Shown in pieces: positions 1 through 5,216 of a stretch of 5,471 bases of DNA (its first letter is position 1; the number at the start of each line of letters is the position of its first letter). The stretch spans positions 1 through 5,471 of the forward strand of contig DBMN01000214.1 of the NCBI GenBank assembly GCA_002298965.1, given 5' to 3'. The notes below the pieces were generated by a model. The model saw only the letters and a program-made list of their open reading frames with translations, ran no database searches and was not told where the DNA came from. A program made the position numbers and the translations under genes. Origin of the DNA: Rhizobiales bacterium UBA697. GTDB lineage: Bacteria > Pseudomonadota > Alphaproteobacteria > Rhizobiales > Ancalomicrobiaceae.

Positions 1-109
1 CGGCCGCTCGCGCGGCCGTCCCCTCTCCCGCATCGCCCGCTCGCCTCCGATCCCGCCCGCGCGATCGGCGGCGGGCGCGTGCGGGCCCCGAATTGCCGCG
101 AGGGTTCCC
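1..109. other. upstream flank, no confident gene
   Basis: All three + frames are free of stops up to the flavoprotein start, so openness alone says nothing at this GC content. The third forward frame (from position 3) ends at a TGA at 111-113. This would give a four-base ATGA overlap with the next start, typical of the end of a coupled upstream gene. However, that frame has a weaker G/C bias at third positions than the clear genes downstream, and its peptide is a low-complexity Ala/Arg/Pro run. Positions 1-7 and 12-18 form a 7-bp all-GC stem with a 4-base loop. It is followed by a pyrimidine stretch rather than a T-run, so it is a poor terminator candidate. This may be a gene tail or simply intergenic DNA. 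Confidence 0.2.
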
Positions 110-1423
110 ATGAGACACGTCATTCTCGGCAACGGCCCGACCGGTGTGGTCGCCGCCGAAGCCATCCGCAAGGCCCGCCCGCACGACGAGGTCGTCGTGG
201 TCGGCGACGAGCACGAGCGCCCCTATTCCCGCATGGCGATCCCCTATCTGCTCGAGGGCAAGATCGCCGAGTCGGGCACCCTGCTGCGGCACGACCGCAA
301 TCACTGGATCAATCACCGCATCGAGCTGGTCGAGGCCCGCGCCTCGACGATCGACACCGCCGCCAAGACGGTGACGCTGTCGAACGGCGAGACCATGCCC
401 TACGACAAGCTCCTGCTCGCCACCGGCTCCAAGCCGGTGCGCCCGCCGATCCCCGGCATGAACCTGCCCGACGTCGTGTCGTGCTGGACGCTGCAGGACG
501 CCCGCGCCATCCTCGACCGACTGCGGCCGGGCGCCAAGGTTCTGCAGATGGGCGCCGGCTTCATCGGCTGCATCATCATGGAGGCGATCGCCAACACCGT
601 CGGCAAGACCGGCGGCTCGCTGACCGTCGTCGAGATGGGCGACCGCATGGTCCCGCGCATGATGACGCCCAAGGCCTCGGCGCTGATCCGCTCGTGGAGC
701 GAAAAGTCGGGCGTCGAGGTGCTGACCTCCACCAAGGTCGCGGCGATCGAGGCCAACGTCCCCCAGGGCGGCCTGCTGTCGCTGGTCTTCAAGGCCAAGA
801 ACACCCGCGAGAAGGTCAAGGTGACCTTCGGCGACGGCACGACGCGCCTCTTCGACTTCGTCATCTGCGCCACCGGCGTCGCTCCGGCGATCGACTATCT
901 GCGCGGCTCCGGCGTCGAGATCGGCAGCCTCGGCGGCATCGTCGTCGACGACCGCATGCAGACGACCGCCCCCGACGTCTACGCCGCCGGCGACTGCACG
1001 GAATCGGTCGACTTCTCGACCGGCGAGCACATGGTCAACGCCATCCAGCCCAACGCCGCCGACCAGGCCCTGGTCGCCGGCGCCAACATGGCCGGCGGCG
1101 ACGCCCGCACCCTCGGCGGCCTGCGCATGAACGTGCTCGAGACCTTCGGTCTGGTCTCGACCTCCTACGGTCAGTGGTGGGGCGCCGAAGGCGGCGATCA
1201 CGTCGAGGTGGTCGACGAGGCGGCGCATCACTACATTCGTCTGGAGTTCAAGGACGACCGCGTCATCGGCGCGACCGTCGTGGGACGCACGCATCACATC
1301 GGCGCGCTGCGCGGCCTGATCCAGACCGGCGCGCCGCTCGGCGCCGACTGGAAGGCCAGGCTCAAGGCCGACCCGAACAAGTTCATGGACGCCTATCTGG
1401 CGCGCGCGCTGTCGCTCGCCTGA
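110..1423 (+). CDS. FAD-dependent NAD(P)H oxidoreductase, probable electron-transfer subunit of a tungsten aldehyde oxidoreductase
   Basis: This is a 437-residue cytoplasmic flavoprotein of the class-II pyridine-nucleotide oxidoreductase fold, which passes electrons between NAD(P)H and FAD. The N-terminal FAD-binding strand carries GNGPTG at residues 7-12. An ATGS motif lies at 104-107, and the NAD(P)-binding GAGFIG at 148-153. The second FAD motif ends in YAAGDC at 291-296. A C-terminal domain (about 340-437) resembles the small domain of NADH:rubredoxin or nitrite reductase-type enzymes. There is no CxxxxC redox disulfide, so it is not a glutathione or lipoamide reductase. The ATG at 110 is chosen because the Rossmann strand begins directly after it and GAGGG lies 5 bases upstream. 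A MoaD-like gene follows 32 bases later. In bacterial AOR operons an FAD subunit of this type (AorC in Aromatoleum) links the tungsten enzyme to NAD. The assignment to AOR rests on context only. A ferredoxin or rubredoxin reductase remains possible. Confidence 0.85.
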   Translation: MRHVILGNGPTGVVAAEAIRKARPHDEVVVVGDEHERPYSRMAIPYLLEGKIAESGTLLRHDRNHWINHRIELVEARASTIDTAAKTVTLSNGETMPYDKLLLATGSKPVRPPIPGMNLPDVVSCWTLQDARAILDRLRPGAKVLQMGAGFIGCIIMEAIANTVGKTGGSLTVVEMGDRMVPRMMTPKASALIRSWSEKSGVEVLTSTKVAAIEANVPQGGLLSLVFKAKNTREKVKVTFGDGTTRLFDFVICATGVAPAIDYLRGSGVEIGSLGGIVVDDRMQTTAPDVYAAGDCTESVDFSTGEHMVNAIQPNAADQALVAGANMAGGDARTLGGLRMNVLETFGLVSTSYGQWWGAEGGDHVEVVDEAAHHYIRLEFKDDRVIGATVVGRTHHIGALRGLIQTGAPLGADWKARLKADPNKFMDAYLARALSLA

Positions 1424-1455
1424 GGCGGGCGGAACGAGCGAGAGGAGGTTCCCGC

Positions 1456-1755
1456 ATGATCCACGTGATCGCCCCCAAGGGCACGCCCGCCGGGACCGAG
1501 ACGATCGAGATCACGCTCAAGCTCTTCGCCATGCTGGAGCGTTGGCTGCCGGAGGGAACCCGGCGCAACGAGGCGCGCGTCGCCGTGCCGGTCGGCACCA
1601 CGCCGGCCGACATCGTGACCGCCCTCGACCTGCCCGAGGCGCTCTGCGCCATCGTGCTGGTCGACGGCCGCTTCGTCGACCACGAGACGCGCGCGTCCCG
1701 GCCGCTCGCCCCCGGCGAGGTCCTGTCGATCTGGCCGCCGATCGCAGGTGGTTGA
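1456..1755 (+). CDS. MoaD/ThiS-family sulfur-carrier protein
   Basis: This is a 99-residue beta-grasp protein that ends in PPIAGG. The C-terminal Gly-Gly is the functional hallmark of MoaD and ThiS: it is adenylated, then thiocarboxylated, and donates sulfur, in MoaD's case to molybdopterin synthase (MoaE). An N-terminal segment of the type ITLKLFAMLERWLPEG (from about residue 18) matches the MoaD start. The middle (AIVLVDGRFVDHETR) and the LAPGEVLSIWPP run match the closing strands before the tail. The usual length is 80-95 residues, and here there is a short N-terminal extension. The ATG is well supported by GAGGAGG at 1442-1448 with a 7-base spacer. Its place between a flavoprotein and tungstate genes suggests a dedicated paralogue for the tungsten enzyme's cofactor rather than the housekeeping MoaD. 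A ThiS role is unlikely in this context. Confidence 0.87.
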   Translation: MIHVIAPKGTPAGTETIEITLKLFAMLERWLPEGTRRNEARVAVPVGTTPADIVTALDLPEALCAIVLVDGRFVDHETRASRPLAPGEVLSIWPPIAGG

Positions 1756-1756
1756 G

Positions 1757-2068
1757 GTGGACGGCCCGGCCGCCGGGTCGCCGGCGCGCGTCCACGACTT
1801 CGAGATGGCGATCGATGCGGCCGAACTCGCCCGCATCGCCGCCCACCTCGATCCCGATCATCCGATCCGCATCGAGGGCCCGACCGTCGAGGGCCGCTTC
1901 GCGACGGCGACCTTTCGCCTCGCCCTCTCCGCCCCGCGCGAACGTCGGATCGGCCTCGTCCGCTTTCCGATCGCCGACGTCCGGGTCGAGATCGAGAGCG
2001 CCGACGACGCCCTCGTCCGCCGCTTCCTCGCACGCTTCCACACCGTCTTCCGCAAGGGCGGCGGCTGA
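1757..2068 (+). CDS. uncharacterised small protein, translationally coupled to the MoaD-like gene
   Basis: I do not recognise this protein. It has about 103 residues from the GTG at 1757, or 106 from an earlier in-frame GTG at 1748. I prefer 1757 because AGGTGG at 1746-1751 sits 5 bases before it. With 1748 the gene overlaps the MoaD stop by 8 bases. A later ATG at 1805 would give 87 residues. The product has no signal peptide, no membrane segment and no cysteines. It appears as a short helix (AAELARIAAHL), then alternating strands (IRIEGPTVEGRF, TATFRLAL, RIGLVRFP, DVRVEIES), then a basic helix (DDALVRRFLARFHTVFRKGGG), which suggests a small alpha/beta domain. G/C at third codon positions is as strong as in its neighbours, supporting real coding. 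Overlap with the MoaD-like gene suggests co-translation and a part in cofactor assembly or enzyme maturation, which is inference. Its stop codon coincides with the left flank of the palindromic element. Confidence 0.7.
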   Translation: MDGPAAGSPARVHDFEMAIDAAELARIAAHLDPDHPIRIEGPTVEGRFATATFRLALSAPRERRIGLVRFPIADVRVEIESADDALVRRFLARFHTVFRKGGG

Positions 2069-2122
2069 GAGCCTGTCTCGAAAGCCCGGACGGGTCGGCT
2101 CGCCGACTTCCGAGACAGGCTC
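2069..2122. repeat. 54-bp near-palindromic element with TGA/TGA flanks (possible MITE or IS-end remnant)
   Basis: The left arm GAGCCTGTCTCG (2069-2080) is perfectly complementary to CGAGACAGGCTC (2111-2122), and one more pair (2068/2123) can extend it. Reading inward from both ends, similarity continues past the perfect 12 bases (A/G, then AAG shared), like imperfect terminal repeats of an insertion sequence. The interior can fold a second hairpin, GTCGG-ctcg-CCGAC (2094-2107). The element is directly flanked by TGA at 2066-2068 and TGA at 2123-2125. A three-base duplication of the form TNA is what I recall for the IS1031 group of the IS5 family. No transposase is present. It could instead be an extragenic palindrome or a stabilising mRNA hairpin after the stop codon. 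No T-run follows, so it is not a classical terminator. Confidence 0.6.
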
Positions 2123-2159
2123 TGAGGCGCGACCGCGCAGACGATGGACAAGACCGCGA

Positions 2160-2176
2160 CGAGGGGCCTACCCTCG
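2160..2176 (+). other. small hairpin in the leader of the DUF2478 gene
   Basis: CGAGGG at 2160-2165 pairs with CCCTCG at 2171-2176 around a 5-base loop. It sits 34 bases before the preferred start of the DUF2478 gene. The 84 bases between the palindromic element and that start (2126-2209) contain no convincing -35/-10 pair. The stem is short and no T-run follows, so regulatory meaning is doubtful. Confidence 0.25.
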
Positions 2177-2209
2177 CCGCAGTCCCCCCGAGCAGAACCG
2201 AGTTTTCAA

Positions 2210-2749
2210 ATGCCGTCGTCCGCTTCCGAAGTCCTGCCTCTCGCCGTCGTCGTCTACGAATCGGGCTTCGACATCGCCCCGACGCTGGCCGAGGTCCGCG
2301 CCCGTCTTACCGCCCGCGGCGATCTCGCCCTCGGCGGCGTGCTGCCCGAATGGGGCGGCCTTCATTCCAACGGCCGCCACGAGATGCTGCTGCGCGACCT
2401 AGCCTCCGACGGCGTCACCCAGATCTCGCAGGAACTCGGGGCCGAGGCCGACAGCTGCATCCTCGACCCCGACGGTTTCGCCCGCGCCCGCCTGTCGATC
2501 TCGCGGGCGATCGAGGCCGGTTGCGACATCGTCTTCGTCGGCAAGTTCGCCAAGCAGGAGGCCGCCGGCCAGGGCGTCCGCTCCGAGATCGGCGACGCCA
2601 TGGCCGCCGGCATCCCGACGCTCGTCGTGATGCGCGACGCCCAGCGCGAGGCCTTCGAGGCCTTCGCCGGCGACGACTGGACGAAACTCGCCCCCGAGGT
2701 CGACGCCATCGTCGGCTGGGCTCTCGCCGCGACCGGCCGCGCCGCCTGA
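2210..2749 (+). CDS. DUF2478 domain protein, molybdate/tungstate-associated
   Basis: This is a 179-residue soluble protein that I match from memory to DUF2478, a family usually found beside molybdenum transport and cofactor genes but without a firm biochemical role. Recognisable parts are the opening strand LAVVVYESGFDIAPTL (from about residue 11), CILDPDGFARARL near residue 83, and the family's GKFAKQEAAGQGVRSEIGDA block at 111-130 followed by GIPTLVVM. The fold looks like a nucleotide-binding Rossmann or P-loop-like domain, but no Walker A (GxxxxGKS/T) is visible. I start it at ATG 2210. The 22 codons back to ATG 2144 have poor third-position G/C and several rare codons, and homologues as I recall them begin near the VVYE strand. 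Neither start has a good ribosome-binding site. The gene lies between the MoaD-like block and the tungstate transporter, pointing to oxyanion handling, sensing or cofactor maturation, which is inference. Confidence 0.72.
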   Translation: MPSSASEVLPLAVVVYESGFDIAPTLAEVRARLTARGDLALGGVLPEWGGLHSNGRHEMLLRDLASDGVTQISQELGAEADSCILDPDGFARARLSISRAIEAGCDIVFVGKFAKQEAAGQGVRSEIGDAMAAGIPTLVVMRDAQREAFEAFAGDDWTKLAPEVDAIVGWALAATGRAA

Positions 2750-2780
2750 CGGTCTTCTACCAAAGGAGGAGGCGGGCCGG

Positions 2781-2788
2781 ACATAACG
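2781..2788 (+). promoter_or_regulatory. isolated operator-like half-site upstream of tupB
   Basis: ACATAACG here is identical to the right-arm end of the 24-bp palindrome (2825-2832) and lies exactly 44 bp upstream of it, close to four helical turns. No matching left arm accompanies it. In a locus this GC-rich, an exact 8-base repeat of an AT-leaning word is unlikely to be coding noise. It could be an auxiliary half-site for the same regulator. Confidence 0.3.
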
Positions 2789-2803
2789 GTGCTAAGATCC
2801 TGA

Positions 2804-2831
2804 TTGATCGTGATGTTCACAAGAACATAAC
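2804..2831 (+). promoter_or_regulatory. putative sigma-70 promoter for tupBCA-moeA
   Basis: A -35-like TTGATC (2804-2809) and a -10-like CATAAC (2826-2831) are separated by 16 bases. Each hexamer matches four of six bases of TTGACA/TATAAT. The predicted transcription start falls near 2838, giving a leader of about 42 bases before tupB. The surrounding stretch (about 2781-2832) is clearly poorer in G+C than the genes on either side, as expected of a promoter. Another -10-like word, TAAGAT at 2793-2798, lacks a partner. The prediction comes from motif reading only. Confidence 0.4.
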
Positions 2832-2832
2832 G
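2809..2832. promoter_or_regulatory. 24-bp imperfect palindrome, candidate ModE/TunR-type operator
   Basis: The left arm CGTGATGTTC (2809-2818) and right arm GAACATAACG (2823-2832) pair at nine of ten positions around a 4-base centre. The outer CGTnAT...ATAACG arrangement resembles the ModE box as I recall it (CGnTATAT, spacer, ATATAnCG), with a similar overall length. The site begins at the last base of the predicted -35 and covers the spacer and -10. Binding would therefore block RNA polymerase, consistent with a repressor that acts when tungstate or molybdate is plentiful. No regulator gene is visible in the window. A different dimeric regulator could equally use it. Confidence 0.5.
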
Positions 2833-2840
2833 CTCGAGCG
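2831..2840. other. perfect 10-bp palindrome at the predicted transcription start
   Basis: CGCTCGAGCG reads the same on both strands. It abuts the operator-like site (sharing two bases) and spans the predicted transcription start at about 2838. It has no loop, so it would act as a DNA site rather than an RNA hairpin. It may be coincidental in GC-rich DNA. Confidence 0.25.
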
Positions 2841-2879
2841 AGACCGGGAACATCCGGCTGGAATGCGCAGGAGCAGCGA

Positions 2880-3581
2880 ATGGTGATCGTCGACGTCCTC
2901 GGCGAAATGGCGCAGTTCTTCGGCGTCACGACGCCGGGATTCTGGCCGATCGTCGGGCTCAGCCTCGGAGTCACGCTGACCGCCGTGTCGCTCGCCGCCG
3001 TGATCGGCCTGCCGCTCGGCTCGCTCATCGCGGTCTCGCGCTTTCCCGGCCGGACCGCGGTCGTCGTCACCATCAACACGCTGATGGGCCTGCCGCCGGT
3101 GGTCGCCGGCCTGGCGATCTATCTCGTCCTGTCGCGGTCGGGCCCGCTCGGCGGCCTCGGCTGGCTGTTCACGCCCAAGGCGATGGTCATGGCCCAGGCC
3201 GTACTCGTCCTGCCGATCGTCGTCGCGCTGACGCGCCAGACCATCGAGGACCTGTGGCGCGAATATGCCGAGCATCTCGCCTCGCTCGACCTCGTCGGTC
3301 GGCGCGCCGTGCCCACCCTGTTGTGGGACGCCCGCTTCTCGCTGATCACCACCCTTCTCGCCGGCTTCGGCCGCGCCTCCGCCGAGGTCGGCGCCGTGCT
3401 GATCGTCGGCGGCAACATCGTCGGCCACACCCGCACCATGACCACCACCATCGCCCTCGAGACCTCCAAGGGCGACCTGCCGCTGGCCCTCGGCCTCGGC
3501 GCGGCGCTGCTCATGCTCACCCTCGTGCTCAACGCGACCGCATTCGGCATCGGCCGCATCGGCGCCCGAAACGCGGGGTGA
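2880..3581 (+). CDS. tupB: tungstate ABC transporter permease TupB
   Basis: This is a 233-residue inner-membrane permease that forms the channel for tungstate import. Hydrophobic segments lie at about 22-52, 59-84, 101-120, 152-180 and 200-224, giving at least five membrane spans. The cytoplasmic EAA-type coupling loop that contacts the ATPase is visible as GFGRASAEVGAVLIVGGNI at 162-180. The run NIVGHTRTMTTTIALETSKGD directly after it is characteristic of TupB-type permeases. The size fits the family (220-240). ATG 2880 is supported by AGGAG at 2869-2873 with a 6-base spacer, and it is the first gene after the putative promoter and operator. The stop lies 4 bases before the ATPase gene, so the two are surely co-transcribed. 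The closest alternative is a molybdate or sulfate permease. The TupA downstream argues for tungstate. Confidence 0.9.
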   Translation: MVIVDVLGEMAQFFGVTTPGFWPIVGLSLGVTLTAVSLAAVIGLPLGSLIAVSRFPGRTAVVVTINTLMGLPPVVAGLAIYLVLSRSGPLGGLGWLFTPKAMVMAQAVLVLPIVVALTRQTIEDLWREYAEHLASLDLVGRRAVPTLLWDARFSLITTLLAGFGRASAEVGAVLIVGGNIVGHTRTMTTTIALETSKGDLPLALGLGAALLMLTLVLNATAFGIGRIGARNAG

Positions 3582-3585
3582 CCCG

Positions 3586-4314
3586 ATGCGCGACACCGCC
3601 TCCATCATGCCGCTGAGGCTCGAGGGTCTGACCTTCGCCATCGACGGCCAGCCGCTCGTCGCCGGCGTCGACCTGACGCTGGAACCCGGCGGCGTCACGG
3701 TGCTGATCGGCCCCAACGGCGCCGGCAAGTCGCTCCTGCTGCGGCTCTGCCACGGCCTCGTCGCCCCGACCGCCGGCACCCTGAACTGGCAGGTCGCCGA
3801 AGGCCGCCGCGCCGGGGTCAAGGCCCATTCCATGGTGTTCCAGAAGCCGGTGATGCTGCGCCGCACGGTCCGCGCCAATCTGCTGCACGCGCTCGCCGCC
3901 GTCGGCCGCGGCCGGGCCGAGCGCAACGCCCGCGCCGACGAGGCGCTGAAGCGCTTCCGCCTCGATCATCTCGCCGATCGCCCCGCCCGCGTACTCTCGG
4001 GCGGCGAGCAGCAACGCCTCGCCATCGCGCGGGCCTGGGCGCTCGACGTCGAGACCCTGTTCCTCGACGAGCCGACCTCCGCCCTCGACCCGGCCGCGAC
4101 GCGAGCGATCGAGGAGACCATCGCCATGATGGAATCCGAGGGCCGCACCATCGTCATGGCGACCCACGACCTCGGCCAGGCCCGCCGCCTCGGCGACCGC
4201 GTGCTCTTCGTCATGAGCGGCCGCATCCACGAGGACGCGCCCGCCGAACAGTTCTTCAAGGAACCCGCGACGCCGGAAGCGAGAGCCTTTCTCGCCGGCG
4301 ATCTCGTGATCTGA
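3586..4314 (+). CDS. tupC: tungstate ABC transporter ATP-binding protein TupC
   Basis: This is a 242-residue ATPase that powers tungstate import through TupB. All ABC motifs are intact: Walker A GPNGAGKS (42-49), Q-loop VFQKPVM (Gln86), signature LSGGEQQ (137-143), Walker B TLFLDEP (157-163), D-loop SALD (165-168) and the switch histidine in ATHD (His194). There is no TOBE-like C-terminal extension such as ModC carries, consistent with TupC or single-domain ATPases of this subfamily. The ATG at 3586 has GGGGTGA about 5 bases upstream, overlapping the tupB stop. A second in-frame ATG at 3607 would remove seven residues but lacks a ribosome-binding site. It ends 19 bases before tupA. Confidence 0.9.
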   Translation: MRDTASIMPLRLEGLTFAIDGQPLVAGVDLTLEPGGVTVLIGPNGAGKSLLLRLCHGLVAPTAGTLNWQVAEGRRAGVKAHSMVFQKPVMLRRTVRANLLHALAAVGRGRAERNARADEALKRFRLDHLADRPARVLSGGEQQRLAIARAWALDVETLFLDEPTSALDPAATRAIEETIAMMESEGRTIVMATHDLGQARRLGDRVLFVMSGRIHEDAPAEQFFKEPATPEARAFLAGDLVI

Positions 4315-4333
4315 TCGCAGAGGAGGAATTCCG

Positions 4334-5179
4334 ATGAACGCCATCACCCGCCGCCTCGTACTCGCCGGTCTCGCACTCGCCGCGGCGCCGACGATCGCCT
4401 CGGCCCAGACGGCCGCGCCGACCGCCTCGATCGTCGTCGCCTCGACCACCTCGACCCAGGACTCCGGCCTCTTCGAGCATCTCCTGCCGCTCTTCACCGC
4501 CAAGACCGGCATCGCCGTCAAGGTGGTCGCGCAGGGCACCGGCCAGGCGCTCGACACCGGCCGCCGCGGCGACGCCGACGTGGTCTTCGTCCACGCCCGC
4601 GCGGCCGAGGAGAAGTTCCTCTCCGAAGGTTTCGCCAAGGCGCGCAAGCCCGTGATGTACAACGACTTCGTCCTCGTCGGTCCGAAGTCCGACCCGGCCG
4701 GCGTCGGCGGTACCAAGGACATCGCCGCCGCACTGACGACGATCCAGGCGAAGAAGGCGCCCTTCGTGTCGCGCGGCGACAAGTCGGGCACCCACATGGC
4801 CGAACTCGCCCTGTGGAAGACCGCCGGCATCGACCTCGCGACCGCGCGCGGCGACTGGTACCGCGAGATCGGCCAGGGCATGGGCGCCACGCTCAACACC
4901 GCCTCGGCGATGAACGGCTACGCGCTGGCGGATCGCGGCACCTGGCTCGGCTTCAAGAACCGCGGCGATCTCGTCGTCTCGGTCGAGGGTGACAAGCGTC
5001 TGTTCAACCAGTATGGCGTGATGGCGGTGAACCCGGAGAAGTTCCCGCACGTCAAGGCCAAGGAGGCGCAGGTCTTCGTCGACTGGCTGACGAGCGCGGA
5101 AGGCCAGAAGGCGATCGCCGACTACAAGATCGGCGGCCAGCAGCTGTTCTTCCCCAACGCCGACCAGCCCGGCGCCTGA
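4334..5179 (+). CDS. tupA: periplasmic tungstate-binding protein TupA
   Basis: This is a 281-residue secreted solute-binding protein that captures tungstate. The signal peptide has two arginines (residues 6-7), a hydrophobic core (LVLAGLALAAAP) and a likely cleavage site after ASA at residues 22-24. The mature protein opens with STTSTQDSGL (37-46), the Ser/Thr-rich oxyanion motif typical of TupA. Next come AQGTGQALDTGRRGDADVVFVH (66-87, where the family binds the ligand) and SRGDKSGTH (146-154). Near the C terminus is the FNQYGVMAVNPEKFP stretch (224-238). These segments distinguish it from ModA. The start is firm: AGGAGG at 4321-4326 lies 7 bases upstream. Its neighbours are tupC (19 bases before) and the moeA-like gene (37 bases after). 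The order B-C-A, with the binding protein last, differs from the common A-B-C order. Confidence 0.92.
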   Translation: MNAITRRLVLAGLALAAAPTIASAQTAAPTASIVVASTTSTQDSGLFEHLLPLFTAKTGIAVKVVAQGTGQALDTGRRGDADVVFVHARAAEEKFLSEGFAKARKPVMYNDFVLVGPKSDPAGVGGTKDIAAALTTIQAKKAPFVSRGDKSGTHMAELALWKTAGIDLATARGDWYREIGQGMGATLNTASAMNGYALADRGTWLGFKNRGDLVVSVEGDKRLFNQYGVMAVNPEKFPHVKAKEAQVFVDWLTSAEGQKAIADYKIGGQQLFFPNADQPGA

Positions 5180-5186
5180 TCGGCCG

Positions 5187-5194
5187 GAACGTTC
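5187..5194. other. 8-bp palindrome between tupA and moeA
   Basis: GAACGTTC is a perfect palindrome in the 37-base gap after tupA. With the two bases that follow it gives GTTCAC (5191-5196), a word also found inside the operator-like site (2815-2820). No promoter elements accompany it. It may be chance. Confidence 0.2.
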
Positions 5195-5216
5195 ACGATC
5201 ACGACAGGGACGACGG

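Noticed and set aside
52..75. Hairpin CCCGCC/GGCGGG before the flavoprotein
   Set aside because: A 6-bp all-GC stem with a 12-base loop is expected by chance in DNA of this composition, and nothing around it suggests function.
79..1755. A 558-codon frame running through the flavoprotein and into the MoaD-like gene
   Set aside because: Only its last 99 codons are MoaD-like. The rest is an Arg/Gly/Pro-rich out-of-frame reading of the flavoprotein, as expected at this GC content.
2069..2123. Rho-independent terminator after the small gene
   Set aside because: The stem is long, but the loop is large and no T-run follows (the sequence continues GAGGCGCG). The palindromic-element reading with TGA flanks explains more.
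2793..2798. TAAGAT as the -10 of the tupB promoter
   Set aside because: No acceptable -35 lies 16-18 bases upstream (GC-rich there), whereas TTGATC/CATAAC has proper spacing and overlaps the palindrome.
2817..3926. A 369-codon minus-strand frame opposite tupB and tupC
   Set aside because: It covers the promoter region and tupB in antisense, has no credible motifs, and contains charged low-complexity runs typical of shadow frames.
3529..4899. A 456-codon minus-strand frame opposite tupC and tupA
   Set aside because: It is antisense to two intact, motif-complete genes and yields low-complexity Arg/Ala/Gly-rich sequence without recognisable domains.
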